A DNA stretch of 64,000 nt from Smaragdicoccus niigatensis DSM 44881 = NBRC 103563 (lineage in GTDB: Bacteria; Actinomycetota; Actinomycetes; Mycobacteriales; Mycobacteriaceae): contig NZ_AQXZ01000010.1 in assembly GCF_000380645.1 (NCBI RefSeq), positions 1 to 64,000 of the forward strand, given 5' to 3'. Position 1 is the first letter of the stretch, and each line of letters begins with the position of its first letter. The notes below the pieces were generated by a model that did not search any database, was not told the DNA's origin, and was given only the letters and a program-made list of their open reading frames with translations. Shown in pieces: positions 26,298-34,401 of the stretch. A program made the position numbers and the translations under genes.

Positions 26298-28502
26298 CTA
26301 AACGGAACTGCTGACCTGGAGTTCCGGAGCATCGTGCGGAATCCGGTCCTCCTCGGGAATCGGTTCCCCGAGCCCGATGCGGCTCTGCATCCGCTTCATC
26401 CACTGCGGTGCCCACCAGCAGTCGTCGCCGAGCATCTTCATGACCGCCGGGACGAGGAACATGCGCAGCAGCGTCGCGTCGATGACGAGCGCGGCGATCA
26501 TGCCGAAGGCGATGTACTTCATCATCACCAGCTGCGAGAACCCGAATGCACCGGTCACGACGATGAGGATCAAGGCGGCGGCGGAGACGATGCGGCTGGT
26601 GTTCGCGGTACCGACGCGGACGGCTTCGGCGGTCGGGGCACCGAGCGCGCGCGCCTCGACCATTCGCGACAACAGGAACACCTCGTAGTCAGTCGACAAT
26701 CCGAAGATGATCGCGATGATCAGCACGAGCACCGGAGACATGATCGGTCCGGGCGTGAAGTTCAGCAGATGCGAACCGTGACCGTCGACGAAGATCCAGG
26801 TCAGAATGCCCAGAGTCGAGCCGAGACCCAGCGCGCTCATGAGCACCGCCTTGATGGGCAGTACCAACGATCCGAAGCTCAGGAACATCAGGATCGTGGT
26901 CAACGCCGCGACCACGACGAGCATGAGCGGTAGCAGCTTGAGGAGCGCCGTGATGCTGTCGCGCTCGAGGGCCGGCGTGCCGCCGACGTAGACCTTCACA
27001 CCCTCGGGAACGGCCATGTTCCGCAGGTAGTCGATCGTTTCCTTGACGTCGGTCTTTCCGTCGAGCGTTCCGTTCATGACGAAGACGTTGTTCTTCGTGA
27101 CGACCGACAGGTCGGACTTGAACTTCTCGCGCAGACCCGGCGCGTGTGACGCCTCGCTCTTGATCGGCCCGATCTGGCTGGGGGACTCGGTGACCACGAC
27201 GAGCTTGATCGGCTGCGTCGGACGCAGCGGGAACAGTTCGTCGAATTGCTGCTGCGCGATTCGAGTGGGGTTGGTCGGCGGCAGGTACTTCTCGTTGATG
27301 CCGCCGAACTTGATGCCGCTCACCGGCATGATCAGTAGCAGCAGGCCCACCACGATCGGCACCGTGATCTTGAGCGGGTGCCGCATGACGGACAGCGTCA
27401 TCCGACCCCAGATACCGGACTCGACCTCTTCGGCCGTCTTGGTCTTGCGTAGGCGTTTGAAACTCAGTGCGTCGACCTTCTTGCCCAAGACGCTCAGAAT
27501 CGCCGGGAGGATCGTCAACGCGGTGATCGCGGCGAGGGCGACCGTGGCGATGGCGCCATACGCCACGGACTTGAGGAAGCCCTGCGGGAAGATCAGCAGA
27601 CCGCCGATCGACGCGATGATCATCGTCGCGGAGAAGATGACCGTCCGGCCGGCCGTCACGATCGTGCGTCGCACCGCGTCTTGGGTGCCGCGACCGCTCG
27701 CGATCTCCTCGCGGAATCGACTGACCATGATGAGCGCGTAGTCGATCGCCATACCAAGGCCGAGCAGTGACACGACGGGGGAGACGAACGAGTTCACCTC
27801 GGTGAAGTGCGTGATGATGCGGACGATTCCCCACGCACCGAGCACCGCCAGGGCGCCGATGGCCAGCGGCAGCGACGCCGCGACGATGCCGCCGAAGACG
27901 AAGAACAGCAGGATGCCGACCGCCGGGATCGCGAGGACCTCCATGCGGTGGATGTCCTCGGCCATCGTGTCGTTGAGTCCGTGCGCAACGGGGAGCAGGC
28001 CGGCGAGTTCAACGTCGATGCCGTTGATGTAGAAGACGTCGCTGACCGCCTTGAAGTTGCGGGTCGACTCGGTGTCGTTGCTGCCGTTGATCGCGATCGA
28101 GACGAACGCGTGCTTGCGGTCCGCGTCCGCGAGTTGCGTGTTCGACAGCGCGCCGGGGATCTTCCAGTAGCTCGCGTTGATCCGCATGATCTCGGTCGGG
28201 TGCTCGCGGACCGCCTTCTCGAGATTGTCGACGATCTTGGCCGCGAACTCCGGGTCATCGACCGTCTTGCCATCCGGCGCGGTGTACAGCGCGATGACAT
28301 CGGAGTTGTGGTCGCGACCGTATGTCTCGTCGGCCAGTCGGGCGGCGGCCACCGAGTTCGAGCCCGGATCATCCCAGCCGCTCTGGCTCAAGTGGTCGTT
28401 CAGTGTCAGGCCATAGCTGCCGAGCGCGAGCAGAATGGTCACCATCGTTCCGATGACCAGATAACGCGCACGGTAGACCAGGCCACCCCAAAGCTCGAAC
28501 AC
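26298..28502 (-). CDS. mmpL3: MmpL3-type trehalose monomycolate transporter
   Basis: 734-residue RND transporter flipping trehalose monomycolate to the periplasm. Twelve membrane segments in two halves, each with a porter loop. Proton-relay pairs are visible: Asp254-Tyr255 in GLGMAIDYALIMVSRFREE, and a second Asp-Tyr near 640 in FGLSTDYEVFLLSRM. The operon with NYN and trmB genes equals Rv0206c-Rv0208c, so orthology is firm. The C-terminus ends about 50 residues after the last helix; the roughly 200-residue cytoplasmic tail of mycobacterial MmpL3 (944 residues) is missing. The GTG start shares one base with the stop of the NYN gene. Confidence 0.95.
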   Translation of the reverse strand: MFELWGGLVYRARYLVIGTMVTILLALGSYGLTLNDHLSQSGWDDPGSNSVAAARLADETYGRDHNSDVIALYTAPDGKTVDDPEFAAKIVDNLEKAVREHPTEIMRINASYWKIPGALSNTQLADADRKHAFVSIAINGSNDTESTRNFKAVSDVFYINGIDVELAGLLPVAHGLNDTMAEDIHRMEVLAIPAVGILLFFVFGGIVAASLPLAIGALAVLGAWGIVRIITHFTEVNSFVSPVVSLLGLGMAIDYALIMVSRFREEIASGRGTQDAVRRTIVTAGRTVIFSATMIIASIGGLLIFPQGFLKSVAYGAIATVALAAITALTILPAILSVLGKKVDALSFKRLRKTKTAEEVESGIWGRMTLSVMRHPLKITVPIVVGLLLLIMPVSGIKFGGINEKYLPPTNPTRIAQQQFDELFPLRPTQPIKLVVVTESPSQIGPIKSEASHAPGLREKFKSDLSVVTKNNVFVMNGTLDGKTDVKETIDYLRNMAVPEGVKVYVGGTPALERDSITALLKLLPLMLVVVAALTTILMFLSFGSLVLPIKAVLMSALGLGSTLGILTWIFVDGHGSHLLNFTPGPIMSPVLVLIIAIIFGLSTDYEVFLLSRMVEARALGAPTAEAVRVGTANTSRIVSAAALILIVVTGAFGFSQLVMMKYIAFGMIAALVIDATLLRMFLVPAVMKMLGDDCWWAPQWMKRMQSRIGLGEPIPEEDRIPHDAPELQVSSSV

Positions 28503-29230
28503 TACGACGAAGCTCCCTGACGAGTTGGGTCCATACGACTGCTGAGCAGCGCAGACAGCGGACGGAACGGTTGCAACCAGGCGCCTTCTTCAGGCAGCGA
28601 GTCCAGACTGACTCGCGGCAGCGGTTCACGGAAGACCCCGGGGATGTCCTCGAGGTCGATGAATTCCAGCTTGTCCGAGATCAGCGCCCATGCGGCGTGC
28701 TCCCGGAATCCGATCACAGTGACGTCGATCCCGCGATCCGAGAGCGCCTCTAGGGGCTCCCGGAAGGCCTGGCCGTCGGCCGAGGCCACGATGACCGCCG
28801 ACAATCCACCGGATGTCGCACGCAGATCGATGTGGGCGAGCATGTCGGAGTCGACGTCGCTGTCTTCGTCGACCTTCGGTTTTGCGAAGACCGCATAACC
28901 GACGTTGCGCAGGGCCTCGACCCACGGTCGGATCAGCTCGGCCGTTCCCGGCGCGACGTTGGTGAACACCGTCGCCTCGGGCTCGACCTGACGCTCGAGA
29001 CGTCGCGAAAGGTCAGCAGTGCGATTGAGGAGCCAGCGCCCGAGCGCGTCGAAGCGCGGTCGGTGGGCGGCGGTCGGACGACCGCCGAGGATCGCACCCA
29101 AGCCCATGTCGAGGTTGGGCGCGTCCCAGATCAGCAGGATGCGACCGACTCCGCGGGCGTTCACGAGGGACACCACGGAGGACGCAGCGGACGAACCAGC
29201 TACGTCGATGGCCGAACCGGCAGTGGTCAT
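28502..29230 (-). CDS. NYN domain protein (Rv0207c-like)
   Basis: 242 residues with a PIN-like NYN domain: ILLIWDAPNLDMGLGAI at the start with the first catalytic Asp, an Asp-rich stretch KVDEDSDVDSDMLAHIDL in the middle (second and third acidic ligands), and SAVIVASADGQAFREPLEAL with the last Asp. Such proteins are predicted metal-dependent RNases. The gene is overlapped by 4 bp with trmB (ATGA) and by 1 bp with mmpL3, so the three are translated as one unit. Why an RNase-like protein sits in the mycolate-transport operon is unknown. Confidence 0.88.
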   Translation of the reverse strand: MTTAGSAIDVAGSSAASSVVSLVNARGVGRILLIWDAPNLDMGLGAILGGRPTAAHRPRFDALGRWLLNRTADLSRRLERQVEPEATVFTNVAPGTAELIRPWVEALRNVGYAVFAKPKVDEDSDVDSDMLAHIDLRATSGGLSAVIVASADGQAFREPLEALSDRGIDVTVIGFREHAAWALISDKLEFIDLEDIPGVFREPLPRVSLDSLPEEGAWLQPFRPLSALLSSRMDPTRQGASS

Positions 29231-30003
29231 TCCTCGATCTTCTCCCAGATGAACTCCGTGATAGTGGACCCGGCACGTATCCCTTTGATTTCAAATTTGG
29301 TTTGTGGCCGTTCCAAGGTCATCGGGGACGGGCCGGAAAGCGGGCCCAATCGGTTTTCCGGGGCGCTCGCCTCGGCGATGAATTCGGCATAATCCGCATG
29401 GTCGGTCGCGATGTGCAGGACGCCTCCGGGGCGAAGTTTGTCGACCAGCATGCTGATGGTTTCGGTCTGGAGGAATCGCCGTTTGTGGTGGCGCGCTTTT
29501 GGCCACGGGTCGGGAAAGAAAACCCGGAATCCGGTGACCGAGTTGTCCGCGATCATGTGATTGAGCATTTCGGAGGCGTCGCCCTTGAGAATGCGGATAT
29601 TACTGACGCCGCCATTCTTGATGTGCTTCAGCAATTGTGCGATTCCCGGGCGGTACACCTCGACCGCGACGAGGTTCACCTCGGGCTCGGCCGCCGCCAT
29701 GGCGGCCGTGGCGGTGCCGGTCCCGGATCCGATCTCGATCACCAAGGGTGCCGATCGACCGAACCAGGCAGTGTCGTCGAGCGGTTCTTCGGAGACGTCG
29801 GCACCGAGCACGGGCCACAGTTCGTCCCACGTGCGCTGCTGGGAGTCCTTCAGAGAGCCGTGCCGAGAACGGAAGCTCGTCACCCGACGGTGGTACATCA
29901 TCGGGTTGTCTTCCAGAGCGGAGCCTGCGGAGCGACCAGAAGGCGCAGCTGACTCGTCCACGGCGGGGTTCTCGGCATCTACCACCGAAACATTGTGACC
30001 CAT
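29227..30003 (-). CDS. trmB: tRNA (guanine-N7-)-methyltransferase
   Basis: 258 residues as drawn. It makes m7G46 in tRNA with S-adenosylmethionine. Signatures: LVIEIGSGTGTATAAMA (SAM site), NLVAVEVYRPGIAQLL, and the TrmB-specific FFPDPWPKARHHKRRFLQ with the catalytic Asp. The ATG at 30003 lies within the right part of a 16-bp inverted repeat and has no ribosome site. A later ATG at MMYHRRVTSFRSRHGS may be the true start, because the first 35 residues are not conserved in character. Orthologue of Rv0208c. Confidence 0.9.
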   Translation of the reverse strand: MGHNVSVVDAENPAVDESAAPSGRSAGSALEDNPMMYHRRVTSFRSRHGSLKDSQQRTWDELWPVLGADVSEEPLDDTAWFGRSAPLVIEIGSGTGTATAAMAAAEPEVNLVAVEVYRPGIAQLLKHIKNGGVSNIRILKGDASEMLNHMIADNSVTGFRVFFPDPWPKARHHKRRFLQTETISMLVDKLRPGGVLHIATDHADYAEFIAEASAPENRLGPLSGPSPMTLERPQTKFEIKGIRAGSTITEFIWEKIEE

Positions 30004-30036
30004 AGCCGCAGGTGGTCCGCGCGGCTATGGGTCACA
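29994..30036 (-). terminator. 16-bp perfect inverted repeat between stress-protein gene and trmB
   Basis: Arms TGTGACCCATAGCCGC (29994-30009) and GCGGCTATGGGTCACA (30021-30036) with an 11-nt loop. It lies 28 nt after the universal stress protein stop and covers the proposed trmB start codon. It probably terminates the upstream transcript and may also fold over the trmB start. Confidence 0.65.
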
Positions 30037-30063
30037 GTTGGGTTGTGAGCGCCTTTCGGCGAG

Positions 30064-30843
30064 CTACTTGTCGACGGTCTTGATCAGCAAGAGGTTCGCG
30101 TCGCCGTTGTGGACGACGCGGTTGGCGACCGATCCCATCATGCGGGCGAAGCCACTCATGCCACGGTTACCCATGACCATGAGGTCGTACTTCCAGGCTG
30201 CGTTGACCAGCGCTTCCGCAGGTCCGACACCGCTCAGGACATCGCGCAGAACCTCGATGCTCGGGTCGGCAGTCCGAATCGCCGACTCGACCTTGTCCAG
30301 GATCGCCTCGCCGGCCGCGCGGTCCTTGGCCGCGGTGACGAGGAAGCAGTTCCCCTTGAGCGCGTTGCCGATCTCGTAGCCCTTGCGAACCGCGACGACC
30401 GAGGTGTCCGAACCGTCGGTCGTCAGTCCGACGGCACCGAATGCCTGCGGGTTCTGGTGAGCGAACAGGATGTCGATCGGGCTCGAGTGCGACAACGCGT
30501 TCGAGACGCTGCCGAACAGGCGCTGGGCGGGGTTTCCGAGTCCACGGGAACCGACGACGAGCAGAGCAGTCGGGTGCTCCTCGGCGATGTCGACGATGAC
30601 GTCGAAGGGGTTGCCCTCACGTTCGATCGTCGACACGGGCGAGGCCTTGTAGTCGGTGCTCGCGGATGCGGCGCACGACTGGGTGACTGCCTCGGCGTTG
30701 GCCTTGCCGTCAGCGTTCTTGTACGCGGTGATGATGATCGCCGGAATGCCCAAGCGATAAGCAATACGCGACCCGATTGCGACCGCGTTGTCCGCAGACT
30801 TCGAGCCGTCGGTAGCAATCAATACCTCTGAGTAGGCCGCCAT
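30064..30843 (-). CDS. Tandem-domain universal stress protein
   Basis: 259 residues, two UspA domains. Domain 1 (about 3-125) starts YSEVLIATDGSKSADNAV and ends with LLVVGSRGLGNPAQRLFGSVSNALSH. Domain 2 (about 130-259) ends LMVMGNRGMSGFARMMGSVANRVVHN, with the G-x2-G-x9-G-S/T ATP-binding signature in both copies, so it is probably ATP-binding. The ATG at 30843 has GGGGAGG upstream; the longer frame is rejected. A single gene, divergent from the DUF445 gene across about 200 bp. Confidence 0.92.
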   Translation of the reverse strand: MAAYSEVLIATDGSKSADNAVAIGSRIAYRLGIPAIIITAYKNADGKANAEAVTQSCAASASTDYKASPVSTIEREGNPFDVIVDIAEEHPTALLVVGSRGLGNPAQRLFGSVSNALSHSSPIDILFAHQNPQAFGAVGLTTDGSDTSVVAVRKGYEIGNALKGNCFLVTAAKDRAAGEAILDKVESAIRTADPSIEVLRDVLSGVGPAEALVNAAWKYDLMVMGNRGMSGFARMMGSVANRVVHNGDANLLLIKTVDK

Positions 30844-31050
30844 GTGGCCATTCCTCCCCGTTGACGCAGGTGAAGAGCCGAAATCCCGGCACCGATCCCG
30901 AAAGTACCAGTGGCCGTGGGGCGCCGGGCCAACTTGAGACGAAAGCTTCAAAGCTCAAACATGGAGTAACGGGACAAGGTAGAACTTAGCGGTGGCCGGC
31001 ATCACACCCGGCACGTGATCTATGTGCAAGGCGGCACGTGAGGGGCGGCG

Positions 31051-32484
31051 ATGAACCAACTTGCTCTCGAGGGCTTCTTCGGGACGTTCAGCTGGACGGA
31101 ACAGACCGGGATGCCCCGGTTTGTGATCGACCTGGTCACGGTACCGATCTTCAGCGCGATCGCTGGTCTCATCACCAACTGGACCGGCGTCATCATGCTG
31201 TTCGCTCCCGTGCGATTCAGTGGCTTCTACACCCCGGGTGCGAAGACGCTCTTCCCGTTCCTGCCGCGGATTCTTCAGGTCCTACCGATCTGGGCACCGG
31301 GCGGAATCGTCGGTTTCCAGGGATTCATCCCGGCCCGCGCGGAGAAGATGGCCAGCCTTTGCTGTGACAAGGCTCTCCTCAAGCTCGGAAACGTCAAGGA
31401 CTTCTTCCAGGAGCTCGACCCGGCGAGTATTGCGGCCAATGTCACTGTCATCGCCAAGGGCAACCTGCGCGAGATGATGGAAGAGGTCATGGTCACGCAG
31501 CACCCGCAGCTGTGGAAGGACCTCTCGCCGCAGATGCGCGAGACGCTCTACAACCGCCTCGAGGCGGACCTGCCGGCCATCGTCGACCGCACGTTCGACC
31601 AGATCGCCGACAAGATCGACCAGCTCGTCGACGCAAAGCTCATGACCGTCGGTTACCTGCGCAAGAACCCTGAGGTTCTCAAGGACATCATCTACGGCCT
31701 TGGTGCGCCGGAGCTGAAGTTCATGGTCAAGATCGGTCTGCTCGGTGCCCCGATGGGTCTCGTTCTGGCGCTGTGGCTGTCGTTCATCCACTACTCGAGC
31801 GAGCACGCCAAGGAAGGCGTCGAGCATGGTGGTTACTACCTGAACCTCGAGTTCCTCGGCTTCTTCAACAGCTGGTTGCACTTCTTCCCGATGTGGCTGT
31901 GGGTGCTTCTCGGCGCCGCCCTCATCGGAATCATCGTCAACATCATCGCGATCAAGGTCGTGTTCTTCCCGGGTATCCCGCAGCCGCGCTACAAGTACAT
32001 CTGGAAGCAGGCCCTGTTCGCCAAGCGCCAGGACCAGGCCGCTGCCGACTTCGGGCACGCTCTCGCGTACAAGGTCATCACGCTGCAGAACCTGGCCAAC
32101 GAACTCCTGCACGGCCCGGCCGGTGACAAGACGCAGCAGTTGCTGAAGCACGTCGTGTCCCAGGAGATCGACAAGGTTCTCGGACCGATGAAGGCTGCTG
32201 TCCGTGTCGCCGTCGGTGGCAAGGAAATGGACAGCCTCATGGAAGGTGCGGGTGCGCAGGCCATCAGCTTCGCGCCGAACCTCGCGGCCGACCTCGAGTT
32301 CAACAAGAGGCAGGCGCAGAAACTCGACGAGTTCATGACTCAGAAGCTGCGGGACCTCCCGCCGGACGAGTTCATGGACATGCTTTACTCGGCAATCGAG
32401 CAGGACGCCTGGTTGCTGTATGCACACGGCGGTCTTCTCGGAATCGTTGTCGGTGCTGTTCACATCGCGATCTTTGGAGCGTGA
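31051..32484 (+). CDS. DUF445 family membrane protein
   Basis: 477 residues. An N-terminal helix pair contains the DUF445 entry motif (TNWTGVIMLFAPVRFSGF, then IVGFQGFIPARAEKMA), followed by a long amphipathic helical middle (about 110-220) and two C-terminal membrane segments (about 225-250 and 275-300) with a repeat of the motif (IVNIIAIKVVFFPGIPQPRYKY). The tail is helical and ends with one more hydrophobic segment. Function unknown; members are envelope proteins. The start is ATG 31051 with GAGGGG 5 nt upstream. The next gene begins 6 nt after the stop, and the two form an operon. Confidence 0.82.
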   Translation: MNQLALEGFFGTFSWTEQTGMPRFVIDLVTVPIFSAIAGLITNWTGVIMLFAPVRFSGFYTPGAKTLFPFLPRILQVLPIWAPGGIVGFQGFIPARAEKMASLCCDKALLKLGNVKDFFQELDPASIAANVTVIAKGNLREMMEEVMVTQHPQLWKDLSPQMRETLYNRLEADLPAIVDRTFDQIADKIDQLVDAKLMTVGYLRKNPEVLKDIIYGLGAPELKFMVKIGLLGAPMGLVLALWLSFIHYSSEHAKEGVEHGGYYLNLEFLGFFNSWLHFFPMWLWVLLGAALIGIIVNIIAIKVVFFPGIPQPRYKYIWKQALFAKRQDQAAADFGHALAYKVITLQNLANELLHGPAGDKTQQLLKHVVSQEIDKVLGPMKAAVRVAVGGKEMDSLMEGAGAQAISFAPNLAADLEFNKRQAQKLDEFMTQKLRDLPPDEFMDMLYSAIEQDAWLLYAHGGLLGIVVGAVHIAIFGA

Positions 32485-32490
32485 CGCAAA

Positions 32491-33453
32491 ATGACCCACG
32501 CAGTGCCGGAAGGCGACGACATCAGCTCTGAGGCTCTCGCCCCGAGCGAGGCGCCTCCGAAGGCGACGTCCGCGACGGCTGCCGAATCCCCCGCGGCTCC
32601 TTCGGGTGGCGCCGGCGGCTTCGTCGGCGACCTCGCGCGAAGTGCTTCCGGAAGCCCGAGTGACGCAGCCGGCCTGGCCCGGTTGGCCAGCACCGGCTTC
32701 ATGAAGGCGATGTCCGGCTTCGCCAAGGGATCGCTCGAGCAGGCGGCGACCGCGGCTCGCCAGATCAGCGAGGGCGCGCCCGTCACGCAGGTCATCGACC
32801 AGCAGATCGAGTCGGCGCGCCACAGCGCGGCGTCCTTCATGGGTCTCGAAGATGCCGCCGGACGCCGGATCATCAAGGGCACCAGCCGCAAGGAGCTTCG
32901 TGCTCGCGGCACGGCGCTGATCAACCAGTCCTGGAACGCGGCGGTTCAGCCGAAGGATCAGCACCCGGCGTTCTCTCGCATTCTCGACGAGATCACTCAC
33001 GACGAGGCGCGGGTCATCCGCTTCCTCGCCGCCTGTGGGTCGCAGCCGGTGGTCGACGTCCGGACCAAGACGCCGTTCGGTGTCGGCTCCGAGCGGGTGG
33101 CCGGCGGTATCAGCATGATCTGTGAGATGTCGGGCTGCCTCTACCCCGAGCGCGACCACGTCTACTTCGCGAACCTCAACCGTCTGGGCCTGCTGCGCTT
33201 CTCGGAGGAGCCGGTCGCGGACTTCCGTCGGTACTCGCTCATCGAGTGCCAGCCGCGATGCATGGAGGCGATGGCCAAGACCAACAAGGCGACGACCGTC
33301 TACCGGTCGATCTACTTGTCGCTGTTCGGCTACCAGTTCGCCGACATGTGCTTCGAGATGGAAGGCTACGACGCCGGCGGTTGGAAGGACAACGACCGCG
33401 GTGACCGCATCATCGGTAAGGGCATCCCTGAGTTGAAGGTCAAGCACCACTAA
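32491..33453 (+). CDS. DUF4393/Abi-alpha-like protein
   Basis: 320 residues, no membrane helix or signal peptide. The first 60 residues are Ala/Pro/Ser-rich and disordered. The middle carries the string HDEARVIRFLAACGSQPVVDVRT followed by LYPERDHVYFANLNRLGLLRFSEEPV, the pattern I associate with the DUF4393 (Abi-alpha) family, although this assignment is from memory of the motif. Despite the name, no abortive-infection function is implied. It is co-transcribed with the DUF445 gene and ends in a strong terminator. Confidence 0.65.
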   Translation: MTHAVPEGDDISSEALAPSEAPPKATSATAAESPAAPSGGAGGFVGDLARSASGSPSDAAGLARLASTGFMKAMSGFAKGSLEQAATAARQISEGAPVTQVIDQQIESARHSAASFMGLEDAAGRRIIKGTSRKELRARGTALINQSWNAAVQPKDQHPAFSRILDEITHDEARVIRFLAACGSQPVVDVRTKTPFGVGSERVAGGISMICEMSGCLYPERDHVYFANLNRLGLLRFSEEPVADFRRYSLIECQPRCMEAMAKTNKATTVYRSIYLSLFGYQFADMCFEMEGYDAGGWKDNDRGDRIIGKGIPELKVKHH

Positions 33454-33461
33454 TTCCACAC

Positions 33462-33508
33462 GCAAAGCCGGGCAGTGTCACTGAATCACGCTGTTGCCCG
33501 GCTTTTGC
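33462..33508 (+). terminator. Intrinsic terminator overlapping the next gene's start
   Basis: Arms 33462-33474 and 33495-33508 pair (GCAAAGCCGGGCA with TGCCCGGCTTTTGC, one bulge) around a 20-nt loop. Four T residues are in the right arm. The GTG of the following gene lies in the loop at 33475, so the hairpin may act as an attenuator. Confidence 0.65.
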
Positions 33509-34401
33509 ATGTCCTGGATGAGTCGGCCGCCGGGCACGCCGCGCACGCTCGACGCCTGTGGGAGGCGGTGTCGGCGCCGCTGCGGATTCAGTTGCTCGGC
33601 CGTCCGTGGGCCGGGGTTTCGACCATCTCGGCGCTGCTGTCGGCGGACGGATTCGCGGTCGTCGACGGCCCGGCCGACTGCACGCTCTACGTTCTGCCTG
33701 GTTCATTGCGACCGGTCGATCGTGCGGCGATCGAGAAGCTGTCGAATCCGCTGGTCGTCCTGAATAAGGCCGACGCGGTATCGCCCGATCCGGCAGTGGT
33801 GCAACAGGTGTCCGCAGCGGTGGCCTACACGCTCCACACCACAGTCCTGCCGCTGACGGCTCACATCGCGCGCGCGGACGTGAGTGTTGCGCAGTTCGCA
33901 CACCTGCGGAAGCTCGCCTCCGCCGCCGACGCCGGTGCCCAGGTTGCGACGATCGTGTTCGGCGATTCACCGGTTCGGGAGTGGGGACCGCCGGCCGTCG
34001 CGGTCGCGGTGAGCGCACTGCGGCTGACCCCCGATCTCGATCCCCAGGGTGTGCAGAGGGTGCTCGAGGCGTTCAGCGGGATCGGTGACCTTCGGGTCGC
34101 GATTCACGAACGGGCGGCGTCGGCGACGAGCGCACAGAGTGGCGCATTTCTCGACCTGCTCGATCGTTGTGCCGCGGAGTCGTCGGCTCGCGACGAGGTG
34201 GAGGACTTCCTCGCCGGACCGACCGCGGGTGAGCTCGCGCTGCGCGCCGCGGGCTGGAGAGGTGAGTCGGTCGCGGAGCTGCGGTCGAGGGCGAACCTCG
34301 GCACGGCGAGTGAGCGGCGGGTCGCCATTCGCGCCGAGCGGGCGCTCGCGCGTCGATCGACGGAATGGGCGAGCGAACCGGCGGGAGGGATTCGACCATG
34401 A
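33475..34401 (+). CDS. Dynamin-type GTPase relative without P-loop lysine, first of pair
   Basis: 308 residues. An N-terminal helix (LNHAVARLLHVLDES) precedes a GTPase-like core: the P-loop position reads GRPWAGVST, where Lys of GxxxxGKS/T is Val; a G4 motif is present as LNKAD. The switch and G3 elements are weak. The C-terminal half is helical. Position before a second such gene and pckA equals Rv0209. GTP hydrolysis is doubtful without the lysine. No ribosome site precedes the GTG at 33475, and the start sits in a terminator loop; no good internal start exists before the P-loop. It overlaps the next gene as ATGA. Confidence 0.7.
   Translation: MSLNHAVARLLHVLDESAAGHAAHARRLWEAVSAPLRIQLLGRPWAGVSTISALLSADGFAVVDGPADCTLYVLPGSLRPVDRAAIEKLSNPLVVLNKADAVSPDPAVVQQVSAAVAYTLHTTVLPLTAHIARADVSVAQFAHLRKLASAADAGAQVATIVFGDSPVREWGPPAVAVAVSALRLTPDLDPQGVQRVLEAFSGIGDLRVAIHERAASATSAQSGAFLDLLDRCAAESSARDEVEDFLAGPTAGELALRAAGWRGESVAELRSRANLGTASERRVAIRAERALARRSTEWASEPAGGIRP

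Noticed and set aside
32491-33453. Abortive-infection phage defence function from the Abi-alpha name
   Set aside because: No phage-defence partners, no mobile-element context, and the gene is co-transcribed with a DUF445 envelope protein in an otherwise housekeeping locus.
31282-33465. A 727-codon minus-strand open frame opposite the DUF445 and DUF4393-like genes
   Set aside because: Composition is Arg/Asp/Val/Leu-rich without motifs, while the plus strand has ribosome sites and domain signatures; shadow frame.
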